The position numbers and the translations under genes are program-made. Source: an uncultured Granulosicoccaceae bacterium (GTDB taxonomy: Bacteria; Pseudomonadota; Gammaproteobacteria; Granulosicoccales; Granulosicoccaceae). From it: a stretch of 47,513 bases of DNA. Positions 1 to 8,232 of this stretch are shown here, one piece after another. Position 1 is the first letter of the stretch, and each line of letters opens with the position of its first letter. The stretch spans positions 1-47,513 of the forward strand of contig CAKZVB010000087.1 of the NCBI GenBank assembly GCA_937922015.1, in the 5' to 3' direction. The notes under the pieces were generated by a model. The model did no database searches, was not told the origin of the DNA, and worked only from the letters and a program-made list of their open reading frames with translations.

Positions 1-698
1 CTGGTACATTCTGCTCTTGTGATATAGGGTTTGTCAGTGCCCGTATACTGAGAAATATCTGACCAGTCTATACCTGCAGGAAACGGGGATTGGTCACCAC
101 CCACTGTACCATCGGGAGCGGGGATTGAAGCCGCATTTCCATCTGCTTGCGGGTCATCCGACATCGAAGTACCCAGCGTGCAGCTGTTCAAGTCATCTAA
201 AACCGGTGTGGCTAACAGGGTCCAGACGAATGTCGGCAATTCGGTAGTATCATCGTCGCTGTCCAGATCGTTTTTATCTGCCTCGATAAACGTTATTGTC
301 AGTGAATCTCCGTTGCGCACAGCAGTCACAGCAACATCAAAGATTGAATAATCTGCACCACCCTCCGGCGTTACCGTTATCGGTTCACCAACGACATAAC
401 AATTTTCACCCGATGCGGTTGGTGCTCCATCCTGCTGATAGTCATAGCGGGTTAACACGCCATTGGCGGCCAGATTCCAATAGACAACATCACTCGCACC
501 ATCGACCTCCGTTGTTCCATCCCATAGTCCGGCAATGGCCGTGGTATCACCACCCGGTTCACCAGTATTCTGCGCGCCAGGCAAATTCGGGTTGAACATA
601 CTGGTGCCAGCTGGCTGGCCGTCGTCGTTGCCACTGCAACCTGCCAGGCTCAGCAGAAACATGAAAGCCAGGCCACTCAGGATGTGGTTTCGATGCAT
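1..698 (-). CDS. Predicted outer-membrane or periplasmic lipoprotein, truncated by the window edge
   Basis: An open frame runs from an ATG at 698 to the left edge, about 232 codons, with no stop, so the C terminus is missing. The N terminus is a lipoprotein signal: a short basic start (M-H-R-N-H), a hydrophobic stretch, and the lipobox S-L-A-G-C with the lipidated Cys at residue 21. A Gly/Asn/Asp-rich linker follows, then a sequence with a G-L-W-D-G-T motif and a Y-D-Y-Q-Q-D-G motif, reminiscent of small beta-rich secreted domains. A strong ribosome binding site (AGGAGAAGG) lies 4 bases before the ATG and fixes the start. I do not recognise the family. The upstream gene on the same strand ends about 200 bases away, so it probably has its own promoter. 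Confidence 0.75.
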   Translation of the reverse strand, partial: MHRNHILSGLAFMFLLSLAGCSGNDDGQPAGTSMFNPNLPGAQNTGEPGGDTTAIAGLWDGTTEVDGASDVVYWNLAANGVLTRYDYQQDGAPTASGENCYVVGEPITVTPEGGADYSIFDVAVTAVRNGDSLTITFIEADKNDLDSDDDTTELPTFVWTLLATPVLDDLNSCTLGTSMSDDPQADGNAASIPAPDGTVGGDQSPFPAGIDWSDISQYTGTDKPYITRAECT

Positions 699-708
699 GT
701 CCTTCTCC

Positions 709-732
709 TATTTGGGAATATTTCCCCAAATA
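709..732. promoter_or_regulatory. Inverted repeat before the lipoprotein gene
   Basis: The arms TATTTGGG and CCCAAATA are separated by 8 bases, directly upstream of the ribosome binding site of the lipoprotein gene. It could be an operator or a 5'-leader hairpin. No regulator can be assigned. Confidence 0.35.
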
Positions 733-901
733 ATACACAAAATATGCCGCTTGTAAAGATTTGAATAGCGGGCACACCCGGCAAGCCCTCTCCATGAAGG
801 GAATCGATTAGCGACAATAGCCCAGCAGGCTAAATTCATATTGCGGTAACTAGCGCGACAGAGACACCCCAAATTGACTGCATAGTTCTCTGCCGGGCTT
901 G

Positions 902-1351
902 TTAAGGGGAGTTCGAACTCCAATAGTATTCCACATCGGGTACCGATTCCGGAGGTGGACTTAAGCCGTAACGCACCGGGACGAATCCACGATTTTCGTA
1001 GAATTCACATGCATGTTTGTTTTGTTGGTGTGTACGTAGTTTTACTCCATCCGGACACTGAATCTTTGCGTGAGCTAATAATGATGAACCGATTCCTTTT
1101 GTTTGATGTTCCGGATCAACATACAAGCGGTCAATTAAATTGTCTTGCATTGCAAGAAACCCGACAACTGAATCGTTTATCTCAAACACCCAGATCCTGC
1201 AGTGTTGCTGAATTACCCGGTGAAATAATTCAATAGCCTTTGCTTCGTTCAGTTTTTGGAATTCCGGTAGATAGGTGTACTCGATACGACCAGAACCTAG
1301 CCAAACTTTTGCCGCACTAACCAGATCTTCCTTTTTATATTTCCGGATCAT
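902..1351 (-). CDS. GNAT-family N-acetyltransferase
   Basis: This is a 149-residue single-domain protein of the GNAT superfamily, which transfers an acetyl group from acetyl-CoA to an amine. The acetyl-CoA pyrophosphate-binding motif A is clear: a beta strand L-Y-V-D-P-E-H followed by Q-T-K-G-I-G and a helix, matching Q/R-x-x-G-x-G/A. The C-terminal half has the usual N-x-x-A-x-x-F-Y-E-x-x-G-F motif. I placed the start at the ATG at 1351 (M-I-R-K-Y) rather than the upstream one, because it matches the family's N terminus and has a purine-rich AAGGGG about 10 bases before it. The acceptor substrate is unknown. It lies 78 bases downstream of the membrane-protein pair on the same strand and could be co-transcribed with it. 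Confidence 0.85.
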   Translation of the reverse strand: MIRKYKKEDLVSAAKVWLGSGRIEYTYLPEFQKLNEAKAIELFHRVIQQHCRIWVFEINDSVVGFLAMQDNLIDRLYVDPEHQTKGIGSSLLAHAKIQCPDGVKLRTHQQNKHACEFYENRGFVPVRYGLSPPPESVPDVEYYWSSNSP

Positions 1352-1429
1352 ATGAGGCCGGCCCCTTCTCCCGATCTGCCACAATGCATGTGCGGGGCGT
1401 TTGCGTGATGTAATAGATGAATGCGAGCA

Positions 1430-2263
1430 CTATTGCCGCATTGCGAATAATAAACTGGCAGCCAACCAGATCAGTACTGCCGAACTATAGAACAGCGAAA
1501 AAAACAGGATACTTTTCCGTGCGGCTATCGTATCAGCTGCCCGATGCTGCAGTAATAAGCCATACAAAGGTAAGATCTGCATTAAGTGAGTGGCAAAAAA
1601 GTGTGGCATACGCAAGTCGCCGCCGCTTAGCACCCACCCTGCGATAGGCACTCGCCAGCTATCAACTGCAGGAGTGCCGGCAAAGTGAGTCTGTCCGCTG
1701 GACATTACACCAGCTGTAATGAGGGTTAATACTGAACCCAACATCAATCCATAAGCGGACGCCAGTTTAAAATTGTCACGTTTTTCTTTGAGGTAGTCCC
1801 GGTATAGCAGCCAGCCAAGATAGAAGCTGACGGCTACTAATGTTAACGCACCAAGGCCCATCAACCCGTACATAGCCGACTCGACGGGGGTGTCATGATT
1901 AAAGTGTGAGGCACGGCCACGGGCTGCCTGCAGAAGAATATAGAGGACTTCGAATATACCGGAGGCGATCGCAAGTCGAGTTGCCCATCGCCAGGCAGCT
2001 TGCATGCGCTGTGTAGCCGGGAGATAACCCGCCAGTAATGCTAAGGTAATAAAGTACAGGGCCAGTGACAATTCAAACTTCAGGGGTTTGGCCCACACCG
2101 AAACATTGTGCAGTTGACGGCTATCAACGACCCATAGCAGCAGGGTAATTACAAACAGGCCCGCCATCAGAAATGTCGCTTGCCACCACAGATTGAAACA
2201 CCTGGTGTCTCGATCAAAACAGGCTTCCGGACCGAGTGAGATTTGCCAGTATTTTGCGATCAT
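1430..2263 (-). CDS. Seven-helix integral membrane protein of unknown function
   Basis: A 277-residue protein with about seven hydrophobic segments (roughly residues 28-47, 62-81, 95-112, 129-153, 166-188, 223-241 and 250-275). The loops are short and there is no cleavable signal. I do not recognise a catalytic motif. Its start overlaps the stop of the ABA4-like gene by four bases (ATGA), so the two are translationally coupled and probably act together in the cytoplasmic membrane. Because the upstream promoter region holds two copies of a palindrome next to a TetR gene, the pair is likely repressed by that regulator. Confidence 0.7.
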   Translation of the reverse strand: MIAKYWQISLGPEACFDRDTRCFNLWWQATFLMAGLFVITLLLWVVDSRQLHNVSVWAKPLKFELSLALYFITLALLAGYLPATQRMQAAWRWATRLAIASGIFEVLYILLQAARGRASHFNHDTPVESAMYGLMGLGALTLVAVSFYLGWLLYRDYLKEKRDNFKLASAYGLMLGSVLTLITAGVMSSGQTHFAGTPAVDSWRVPIAGWVLSGGDLRMPHFFATHLMQILPLYGLLLQHRAADTIAARKSILFFSLFYSSAVLIWLAASLLFAMRQ

Positions 2264-2727
2264 GATGCGGCCTGCTGTGTTTTATTGGCTTTTAGCTGAT
2301 TCACTTTTACAAGGCCTGAAGTGTTTATACCTTGCAGCAGTTTAAACAGCAGGTAGCCAAGCGGACCAAACATAAAGGTTGCCAATAAGATCGGTGCTTG
2401 AATAAGACGTGAGATATGAAGCTTGTCTGCTTTGCGTGCGATCCAGCAGCCAATCAACAGGTCAAACGCCAGATAGTGCACCCAACCCGCCAGTGCTGCC
2501 ATCGGACTGGTAAACAGGCGCTGAACATTCTGTAAAGTATCAAAACCGCCTTCAGCCTGAAAAAAGTAAAGGCCGATGAGCAGGCTATAGCCCAGGGACA
2601 AGGCAAGTGGAATCCAAAGCGCTGGCAGTCCGTTCAACCATGACCATCGGCGTGGCAGTGCAATCAGGATTAACCAGCCGATCATGGCCATGGTGCTGAA
2701 AAGAGAAAAAAGTGCTTCCGGTTGCAT
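2260..2727 (-). CDS. ABA4-like (DUF4281) membrane protein
   Basis: A 155-residue protein with four hydrophobic helices. The family is recognised from its middle and C-terminal part: F-T-S-P-M-A-A-L-A-G-W-V-H-Y-L-A-F-D-L followed by a G-P-L-G-Y-L-L-F motif, typical of the ABA4-like/DUF4281 family. In plants ABA4 is needed for neoxanthin formation; the bacterial members have no assigned reaction. An upstream TTG at 2739 is possible, but the ATG at 2727 is preferred because the TTG abuts the operator. It is the first gene of the pair and divergent from the TetR gene. Confidence 0.7.
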   Translation of the reverse strand: MQPEALFSLFSTMAMIGWLILIALPRRWSWLNGLPALWIPLALSLGYSLLIGLYFFQAEGGFDTLQNVQRLFTSPMAALAGWVHYLAFDLLIGCWIARKADKLHISRLIQAPILLATFMFGPLGYLLFKLLQGINTSGLVKVNQLKANKTQQAAS

Positions 2728-2740
2728 GGTATCGTCCAAT

Positions 2741-2755
2741 CTTTACAGTGTAAAG
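2741..2755. promoter_or_regulatory. Palindromic operator 1 for the adjacent TetR regulator
   Basis: CTTTACAGTGTAAAG is a perfect palindrome with 7-base arms around one central base. It lies 14 bases before the ATG of the ABA4-like gene. A second near-identical copy lies 32 bases further on, and the divergent TetR gene follows. Confidence 0.7.
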
Positions 2756-2770
2756 TTAGTGTATGATACG

Positions 2771-2789
2771 AACTTTACACTGTCAAGTT
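2771..2789. promoter_or_regulatory. Palindromic operator 2 for the adjacent TetR regulator
   Basis: The core CTTTACACTGTCAAG repeats operator 1 with one mismatched arm position, flanked by AA and TT that extend the palindrome to 9-base arms. The centres of the two operators are 32 bases apart, about three helical turns, so two dimers would bind the same face. Confidence 0.65.
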
Positions 2790-2825
2790 ATCTGTTTCAA
2801 TTGCATCGGGACGTATGGAAGGACA

Positions 2826-3428
2826 ATGAGTGACTATCACCACGGCGATCTACGCAAAGCACTATTGGAGGCCGCACACGCGGTTCTCAATGAAAAAGGT
2901 ATTCATGGGCTGAGCTTGCGAGCGTGCGCCGCGAAGGCTGGCGTCTCTCACGCAGCACCCTCACATCATTTTAAATCGCTGAGTGGATTACTCACTGAAC
3001 TGGCGGTGATTGCTTTTGGTGATTTCACAGCGGTTTTGCGCCAGGCGTATGATGATGGCGATGCCGATTCATCCCTGCAACAGCGCTTGCAGGCAGCCGG
3101 TGATGCCTATCTGCAATTTGCTTTAGGTGAGCCTGAACTGTTTAAGCTAATGTTCTCTTCTCCGTTACCCGATCATCAAAATGAGCGGCTATGCGAAGTT
3201 TCCGGACAGGCTTATGCTGAGCTGACACGGGTAGTAAAACCATTGTGCGATAAGCGTGGGATTACTGACAAGGCATCAGTTGAACAGGCTGAAATACTGG
3301 TATGGAGTACGATTCATGGATATGCACATCTGTCATTGAAGCAAATGGATAGTCATGGTGTCTGCGAGGACCTGACAGCTGGGATGCCGCCAATAGAAAT
3401 TCTGGGAACATTGCTTGAGCCCGGATAA
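2826..3428 (+). CDS. TetR/AcrR-family transcriptional regulator
   Basis: A 200-residue one-component repressor. The N-terminal 60 residues are a TetR helix-turn-helix: Y-H-H-G-D-L-R-K-A-L-L-E-A-A, then S-L-R-A-C-A-A-K-A-G-V-S-H-A-A-P-S-H-H-F, the pattern of the subgroup starting Y-H-H-G-x-L-R. The C-terminal part is the ligand-binding and dimerisation helical domain (a WHG-type domain is likely from the L-F-K-L-M-F segment). The start at 2826 has GGAAGGAC 2 bases upstream and matches family N termini; a longer in-frame start at 2763 would place the second operator inside the gene. The two palindromes between it and the membrane-protein pair suggest it represses itself and them. The inducer is unknown. 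Confidence 0.9.
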   Translation: MSDYHHGDLRKALLEAAHAVLNEKGIHGLSLRACAAKAGVSHAAPSHHFKSLSGLLTELAVIAFGDFTAVLRQAYDDGDADSSLQQRLQAAGDAYLQFALGEPELFKLMFSSPLPDHQNERLCEVSGQAYAELTRVVKPLCDKRGITDKASVEQAEILVWSTIHGYAHLSLKQMDSHGVCEDLTAGMPPIEILGTLLEPG

Positions 3429-3677
3429 CAAACATTCTATTTTAATAGTTACAGAGTTTTCACCAAACCGGCAGGCGGAGTCCCGACGGCTCTCGTGACG
3501 CCTTGTCTATGCGATTCAATAAAAAATAACGCCTGTATCAGTGTAATTTGAGGCGGGCGCGGGCGGGATGTCCAACATTCCACACACAGGTCAAAATTTT
3601 CTGTTGCATGCTTCGTTATGTATGAACGTGCTAAACGAGGTATTTTTGCCAGTGCAGATAGCCTAACCGCAGAAAAA

Positions 3678-4370
3678 CTACTTCCCTCTACCCTTCTGCA
3701 CTAGAAAATCAATAACATTAAAAACCCCGGCCTTCGCCACTGCCTCATTGTTCAACACTACCCATCGACCATCGACCACAACAGTCGGCGTTGACGCAAC
3801 CTCTGCGTCTTTCATCATTTTCACAATCGTGTCGATTTTGGTTTCTGCCGCTGGTGATTTTAACTTTCTGTCCAGCTCGGCAGAGTCTATACCGTGCCCG
3901 GCAAACACCTCTGCGATTTGTTCTATCTGACTGGCTATGTTTCGCTCCTGACGAATCTCTATTATTCGCTCAAAGAGTTTTTCATGCAGTACCTCAGGGT
4001 TATCGGCTTCTTCGGCGGCATAATACACCGCTGCGTGGAGCCGGGTCAGCTCGTTCCATGCTACCGGCAGTTGCTGAAAATGTATGTCTGCAGGCGCTGC
4101 CTGCAACCACTTCTTTACCCGGGGTTCAAAGGCCTGGCAATGCGGACAGCCGTACCAGAAAAACTCCTGCACAGTGACTTTATCAGTGGCATTGTCGGCA
4201 GACTGAAAGACCACAGGTGCTTGAAGTGTTCGATAATGAACATCTTCCGCAAACTCTGCAGACAGATCAGATTGTGAATCTGTATTTTTTGACGACAGTA
4301 AGTAACCACCACCAACAACGCCGCAAAGCACCAGCACCGCTAGAACAACAGTTCTGATATTCAAAGTCAA
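3678..4370 (-). CDS. dsbA: DsbA-like thiol:disulfide interchange protein
   Basis: A 230-residue periplasmic thioredoxin-fold protein. Residues 5-25 form a signal or signal-anchor helix. The active site C75-P-H-C78 lies in F-F-W-Y-G-C-P-H-C, the signature of DsbA oxidants, which introduce disulfide bonds into secreted proteins. The helical insertion follows, and the cis-proline loop is seen near residue 193 (S-T-P-T-V-V-V). The length suits DsbA, though the signal sequence lacks an obvious Ala-x-Ala cleavage site, so it may remain membrane-anchored. It stands alone between the TetR gene (convergent) and the LysM-FecR gene. Whether it is the main DsbA or a specialised paralogue cannot be decided here. 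Confidence 0.85.
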   Translation of the reverse strand: MTLNIRTVVLAVLVLCGVVGGGYLLSSKNTDSQSDLSAEFAEDVHYRTLQAPVVFQSADNATDKVTVQEFFWYGCPHCQAFEPRVKKWLQAAPADIHFQQLPVAWNELTRLHAAVYYAAEEADNPEVLHEKLFERIIEIRQERNIASQIEQIAEVFAGHGIDSAELDRKLKSPAAETKIDTIVKMMKDAEVASTPTVVVDGRWVVLNNEAVAKAGVFNVIDFLVQKGRGK

Positions 4371-4488
4371 AGTTCGATCCCTAAAAGGTGTGCTATTGAA
4401 TTTTATTGACGTGCAGCAAAGAACTTATCACTGACCGCAGGCTGCAATCAGGCGCATCATTCGGGCGCGCAGGCGGGCACCCGGTTGG

Positions 4489-5793
4489 TTACGGTCTTCG
4501 CGCGCTTAACACGTAGTAATCGCTGTAGGCAGAGACCTTATGCGATCCTAGAATTTTACGAGTCTTAAAGACCCACTCCCGATTTTCAGGAAGCTCAAGC
4601 ATGAGCTTTTCAGAGGCATTTTCGACCGTTGTAATCGTAAAGGAGTCTTCGGATTCTCCTACGAACAATTGTGCAGCACCGCTATAGCCCGGCATAGAGA
4701 GCTCAACGGTGCCACCACGACGAACGATAGTCATTTCAGGTTGTTGCGTTTCGGATATTTCTGCATAGCTAATCTTTGCCTTAGCAGGTATGCCGAGAAA
4801 TTCATTGTCATCGATTGCCGCCACAGTCACGTGATAGTCGCCGGGCAAAAGCGACGGAGAAAGCAGCAGGTCTTCGGTTTGTTCGACCAATTGTGACTCG
4901 GACATCTTGCTGTCAGTAGCAAAATTAGCCTCATAGCTTATAGCGCCGTCTATAGCGACCCAGGAGAGATTGTCTTCTTCACTGAACAATATGACATCGG
5001 AATCCTGATCCAGCACAGGTGGCTCAAGCAAGTCTACTATTTCAGCGACTACCCCGGGCTTTGCGCTTAACCCCTTACCCTCTGGTAAATCGTTTTGCGC
5101 GCCGGAACTCTCCGTCGCGACGAGCCCCTTGGTGACTCCAATACGATTTTCGCTTTGATCAAGATCAACATAAAAAGCGGTGCCGCGCACTGCAGCAGTC
5201 AGGAAGGGTGTGTCTATTGTAAATTGCACCGGCGGCACACCGTCAGCGGCGGGTATGATATCGCTATGAACCTGCCCTTTGGTTGCCGAGAGAGCGATGA
5301 CACACTTTACCGATACTTTTATACACTGAATGTCATTAATAACAACGCGACTTTCCGGCTGCACATTTACCCGGGCACCCGAATTAAAAACCAGACTGAC
5401 AAACCCGTCGCTGCCGGTTTCTAAAACATCGCCATCAAAAATATGCGAACCTTTTCCGGGAGGATTCACCACCAGGTTGGTTTGTGAATGACGCACATCC
5501 CCCTTCACAAAGGCAATTCTGCCAAAGTCGAGCGAATCCAGATAGGGCCTGGGAATTGCCAGCGTTGTGCCAACGGCAAGCAAGGTGCTGGCATTTGGCA
5601 TACCATTATAGGCAGCTATCTGCTCCGCAAACCGGACCGACTGGAGTTCCTCACGCACTATCTGTTTGACAGTTTGCTCGGTTCGAATGACGACAGTGTG
5701 ATCACTGGGATCTGCGACACCAAGCGAGCTACAAATACCAGCGCTCGCAACCGCAACGATCAGTGACTTCTTTATACTATTTAGTATTTTCAT
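4489..5793 (-). CDS. Secreted LysM-FecR domain protein
   Basis: A 434-residue exported protein. The start at 5793 gives a proper Sec signal (M-K-I-L-N-S-I-K-K-S-L followed by a hydrophobic core ending S-L-G-V-A-D). A LysM-like segment near residues 35-82 (V-R-E-E-L, N-G-M-P-N-A-S-T-L-L-A-V-G-T-T-L-A-I-P) is expected to bind peptidoglycan. A FecR domain follows: G-D-V-L-E-T-G-S-D-G-F-V-S-L-V-F, then T-P-F-L-T-A-A-V-R-G-T-A-F. The C-terminal third has beta-rich repeats resembling fibronectin type III modules. Unlike classical FecR there is no sigma factor or TonB receptor beside it. It is divergent from a cyclic-di-GMP protein gene. Function unknown; an envelope scaffold is a reasonable guess. 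Confidence 0.8.
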   Translation of the reverse strand: MKILNSIKKSLIVAVASAGICSSLGVADPSDHTVVIRTEQTVKQIVREELQSVRFAEQIAAYNGMPNASTLLAVGTTLAIPRPYLDSLDFGRIAFVKGDVRHSQTNLVVNPPGKGSHIFDGDVLETGSDGFVSLVFNSGARVNVQPESRVVINDIQCIKVSVKCVIALSATKGQVHSDIIPAADGVPPVQFTIDTPFLTAAVRGTAFYVDLDQSENRIGVTKGLVATESSGAQNDLPEGKGLSAKPGVVAEIVDLLEPPVLDQDSDVILFSEEDNLSWVAIDGAISYEANFATDSKMSESQLVEQTEDLLLSPSLLPGDYHVTVAAIDDNEFLGIPAKAKISYAEISETQQPEMTIVRRGGTVELSMPGYSGAAQLFVGESEDSFTITTVENASEKLMLELPENREWVFKTRKILGSHKVSAYSDYYVLSARRP

Positions 5794-6138
5794 TTGCTTT
5801 CTTGGACTGCAGCTCTTCCTTCGTGGGCCAACCTGTGGCATCAACTATGCCCGACTAACGGCAATCACAGCACTAGTGTAAGTCCGGGCATCGTATTCCC
5901 ACAACAATTCACAGTGTGATACACAAAAAGCGGAAGCCTTCGCAATTTTGATTGACCTTTCAACCAGACATGCTTTTTACCAGATTGTTACTTCAAATGA
6001 TAGCGCAAATTCGACGTCTTTTCGCTCGCCGACTGGTGATTTATTTTATTTCGACACATATCCGTAACTCTACTTTACTTATTCCACAAACAAACTAAGT
6101 TTTAAGCAAGTAATGCCTTAACGTAATCTCCGGGATGA
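5794..6138. other. Divergent intergenic region (345 bases)
   Basis: This AT-rich stretch lies between the FecR-protein and GGDEF-EAL genes, which are divergent, so promoters for both should be here. A short palindrome TCACAGTGTGA is present near 5912. I see no convincing -35/-10 pair, RNA gene or longer repeat. Confidence 0.5.
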
Positions 6139-7995
6139 GTGAAAAAACGTCTATCGGGCATTTGTACTCACTGTGTCTACATTTTGTTCCGGCTCAATAT
6201 GATCGATTACGTGTTTAAGCACCCCGCAATATCCCTTCTCAGCAGCAGTCTTAACACTTTGCTGAGACGCAAATCTTTCAAGTCATCTTCAGACAAACTT
6301 ATCCATGCAAAAACGCTCGAACGCATTATTGGCGAATTGACCTCGCCCGGCATTATATTGCTGGATCGAAACTGCCATTGCACCTATTCAAACCCGGGCT
6401 GGCACCAGCTAAGCGGCATTAATTCCAATCAGCTAGCCCAAAAAGACTGGCTGCGGGCCATTCACCGGGATGAGATTCAGGAAGTTTACGAAGGCTGCAT
6501 GACAGCAATAAAAACCAGGCAGAAATTTCAGACTGAGTGTCGCCTGCACAAAGAGAATGATGGAAGCTGTCAGACCTGGCTTAACTTTGAAGCCGTGCCG
6601 ATATTTGAAGACAACGACAACTTCATCGGCTGTATGGCGACTTTCACTGATATTACCAATCAGCGGATCACCACAGAAAACCTGCTGCAGCTATCACATT
6701 ATGACCCGTTAACCAATCTACCAAACCGAAGCCTGCTAATGCAGCAACTGCAAAACGCACTTGAACCCAATGAGCCTGGCAGGCTCGCGCTGGTGTTTAT
6801 CGATCTGGACGGTTTCAAACTGGTCAATGACACGCTGGGACATTCGCTGGGGAACAAATTAATTCTGGAAGTCAGCCACCGCATTAACAGCTGCCTGAAA
6901 CCAACTGACTTGCTGGCACGGCTAGGCAGTGATGAATTTACTGCAATCGTTAACGAAGATGCCGATCCCGGACGTGCCGCACGGGTTACCAGAAACATCC
7001 TCAACGCGATAAAAAGACCGATAACGGTAGACCAGGAAACGGTCTATATATCTGCCAGCGCCGGTATTGCCGTGGCAAAGCCCGGCATCACCGCCAGCAA
7101 GCTTATCCAGCAGGCTGACGTTGCCATGTATAACGCCAAGAAAAGAAAAGGCAACACCGTTCAGTTCCACAACCATGAACTCACCGCTCAAAACCGTGCC
7201 AAGTTAATCGTTAGCGGCCACTTGCATACCGCGCTGGATCAAAACGAATTCAGTGTGTACTACCAACCGCAACTGGATATTCGCAGCAATAGTATTTGCG
7301 GATCTGAAGCACTACTTCGATGGAAAAATCCACAGTTAGGTACAATCTCACCCAATGTTTTTATACCCCTGCTGGAAGACAGAGGATTAATAAATAAAGT
7401 AGGCGAATGGGTGTTGTCTGAAGCCTGCCATAAGCAGGCACAATGGCACCAGGACTACAACGCCCGCCACACCACCGTATCAGTTAATGTATCGGGACTG
7501 CAGCTACACGACCGCCATTTTTTAAACAAGCTGAAAAATATACTGGCGTCGTCCGGGTTACCACCGGATTGCCTTGTGCTGGAAATCACTGAAACTGTTC
7601 TGCTGGATGAATACGTTAGTGAATGTAATCTGCTGCATGAGATCAGCGCACTGGGTGTAAAAATAGCAATCGATGACTTCGGCACAGGTTACGGATCATT
7701 TTCCTATTTGCAGAAACACCCTATCGACCACATCAAAATAGATCGTAGTTTTGTGGTCAACCTGTTCGAGAGTGAAGAAAACAAAGCCATCACCAATTCG
7801 ATTATTGATCTTTCACACCAACTGGGCAAAACCGTGATAGCCGAAGGGGTGGATAAGCAGGAGGAGCTTGATTTCTTAATGATGAAGGGTTGTGATATGT
7901 ACCAGGGCTTTCTTAGCTCGCGGGCAATACCTTCGGTTGATTTTGCCAACCGGTTTCTGAAAACGAATAAGTGCGTTAATGCATTGATTGCGTGA
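6139..7995 (+). CDS. PAS-GGDEF-EAL cyclic-di-GMP signalling protein
   Basis: A 618-residue protein with three domains: PAS (about 60-175), GGDEF (about 185-345) and EAL (about 355-605). The GGDEF motif reads R-L-G-S-D-E-F, with Ser in the second Gly position, while the substrate region D-L-D-G-F-K-x-V-N-D and L-G-H-x-x-G are intact. The EAL domain keeps S-E-A-L-L-R-W, the N-V-S, E-I-T-E, D-D-F-G-T-G and I-K-I-D metal and catalytic motifs, so it should hydrolyse c-di-GMP. No transmembrane helix is obvious, so it is probably cytosolic and senses a ligand through PAS. The start is uncertain: GTG at 6139, or ATG at 6199, which removes 20 residues; neither has a strong ribosome binding site. Confidence 0.9.
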   Translation: MKKRLSGICTHCVYILFRLNMIDYVFKHPAISLLSSSLNTLLRRKSFKSSSDKLIHAKTLERIIGELTSPGIILLDRNCHCTYSNPGWHQLSGINSNQLAQKDWLRAIHRDEIQEVYEGCMTAIKTRQKFQTECRLHKENDGSCQTWLNFEAVPIFEDNDNFIGCMATFTDITNQRITTENLLQLSHYDPLTNLPNRSLLMQQLQNALEPNEPGRLALVFIDLDGFKLVNDTLGHSLGNKLILEVSHRINSCLKPTDLLARLGSDEFTAIVNEDADPGRAARVTRNILNAIKRPITVDQETVYISASAGIAVAKPGITASKLIQQADVAMYNAKKRKGNTVQFHNHELTAQNRAKLIVSGHLHTALDQNEFSVYYQPQLDIRSNSICGSEALLRWKNPQLGTISPNVFIPLLEDRGLINKVGEWVLSEACHKQAQWHQDYNARHTTVSVNVSGLQLHDRHFLNKLKNILASSGLPPDCLVLEITETVLLDEYVSECNLLHEISALGVKIAIDDFGTGYGSFSYLQKHPIDHIKIDRSFVVNLFESEENKAITNSIIDLSHQLGKTVIAEGVDKQEELDFLMMKGCDMYQGFLSSRAIPSVDFANRFLKTNKCVNALIA

Positions 7996-8092
7996 AGGCT
8001 GCAATCTTTTTGACTGCGACGCACAACGACTAAGCCACTATATCTGCGTATTCTGCCGGCCTCAAAATTCTGGACCGACAGAATGTATTACA

Positions 8093-8159
8093 CGATGGTA
8101 CGATCATTTGAAGCGCATAGTTATTCTAACGCCACGCAAATGATCGATAATTACCATCG
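8093..8159. repeat. Nested inverted repeat between convergent genes
   Basis: The left arm CGATGGTA-CGATCATTTG (8093-8110) pairs with CAAATGATCG (8137-8146) and TACCATCG (8152-8159). All 18 bases of the left arm are matched; the right arm carries a 5-base bulge, and the loop is 26 bases. It lies between the convergent GGDEF-EAL and livK-like genes. No T tract follows, so it is not a textbook terminator. Confidence 0.7.
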
Positions 8160-8181
8160 CCCTGGGCGCACCGTCAGGGCG
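8158..8181. repeat. Short GC-rich hairpin
   Basis: Arms CGCCCTG and CAGGGCG enclose a 10-base loop. It follows the larger inverted repeat immediately, overlapping it by two bases, and lies about 50 bases beyond the stop of the livK-like gene. It may protect or terminate the transcript from the right, but there is no T tract. Confidence 0.5.
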
Positions 8182-8232
8182 CGTTCGCAGTAGCAGAGGT
8201 TCTGCCGCGCAGGCTCCCGGGCTATTCAGGTT

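Noticed and set aside
708-923. A 71-codon minus-strand frame between the GNAT and lipoprotein genes
   Set aside because: No ribosome binding site and no recognisable features; it overlaps the promoter and leader of the lipoprotein gene.
6135-6218. A 27-codon leader peptide frame (ATG at 6135) overlapping the start of the GGDEF-EAL gene
   Set aside because: No ribosome binding site and no attenuator-like structure; probably chance.
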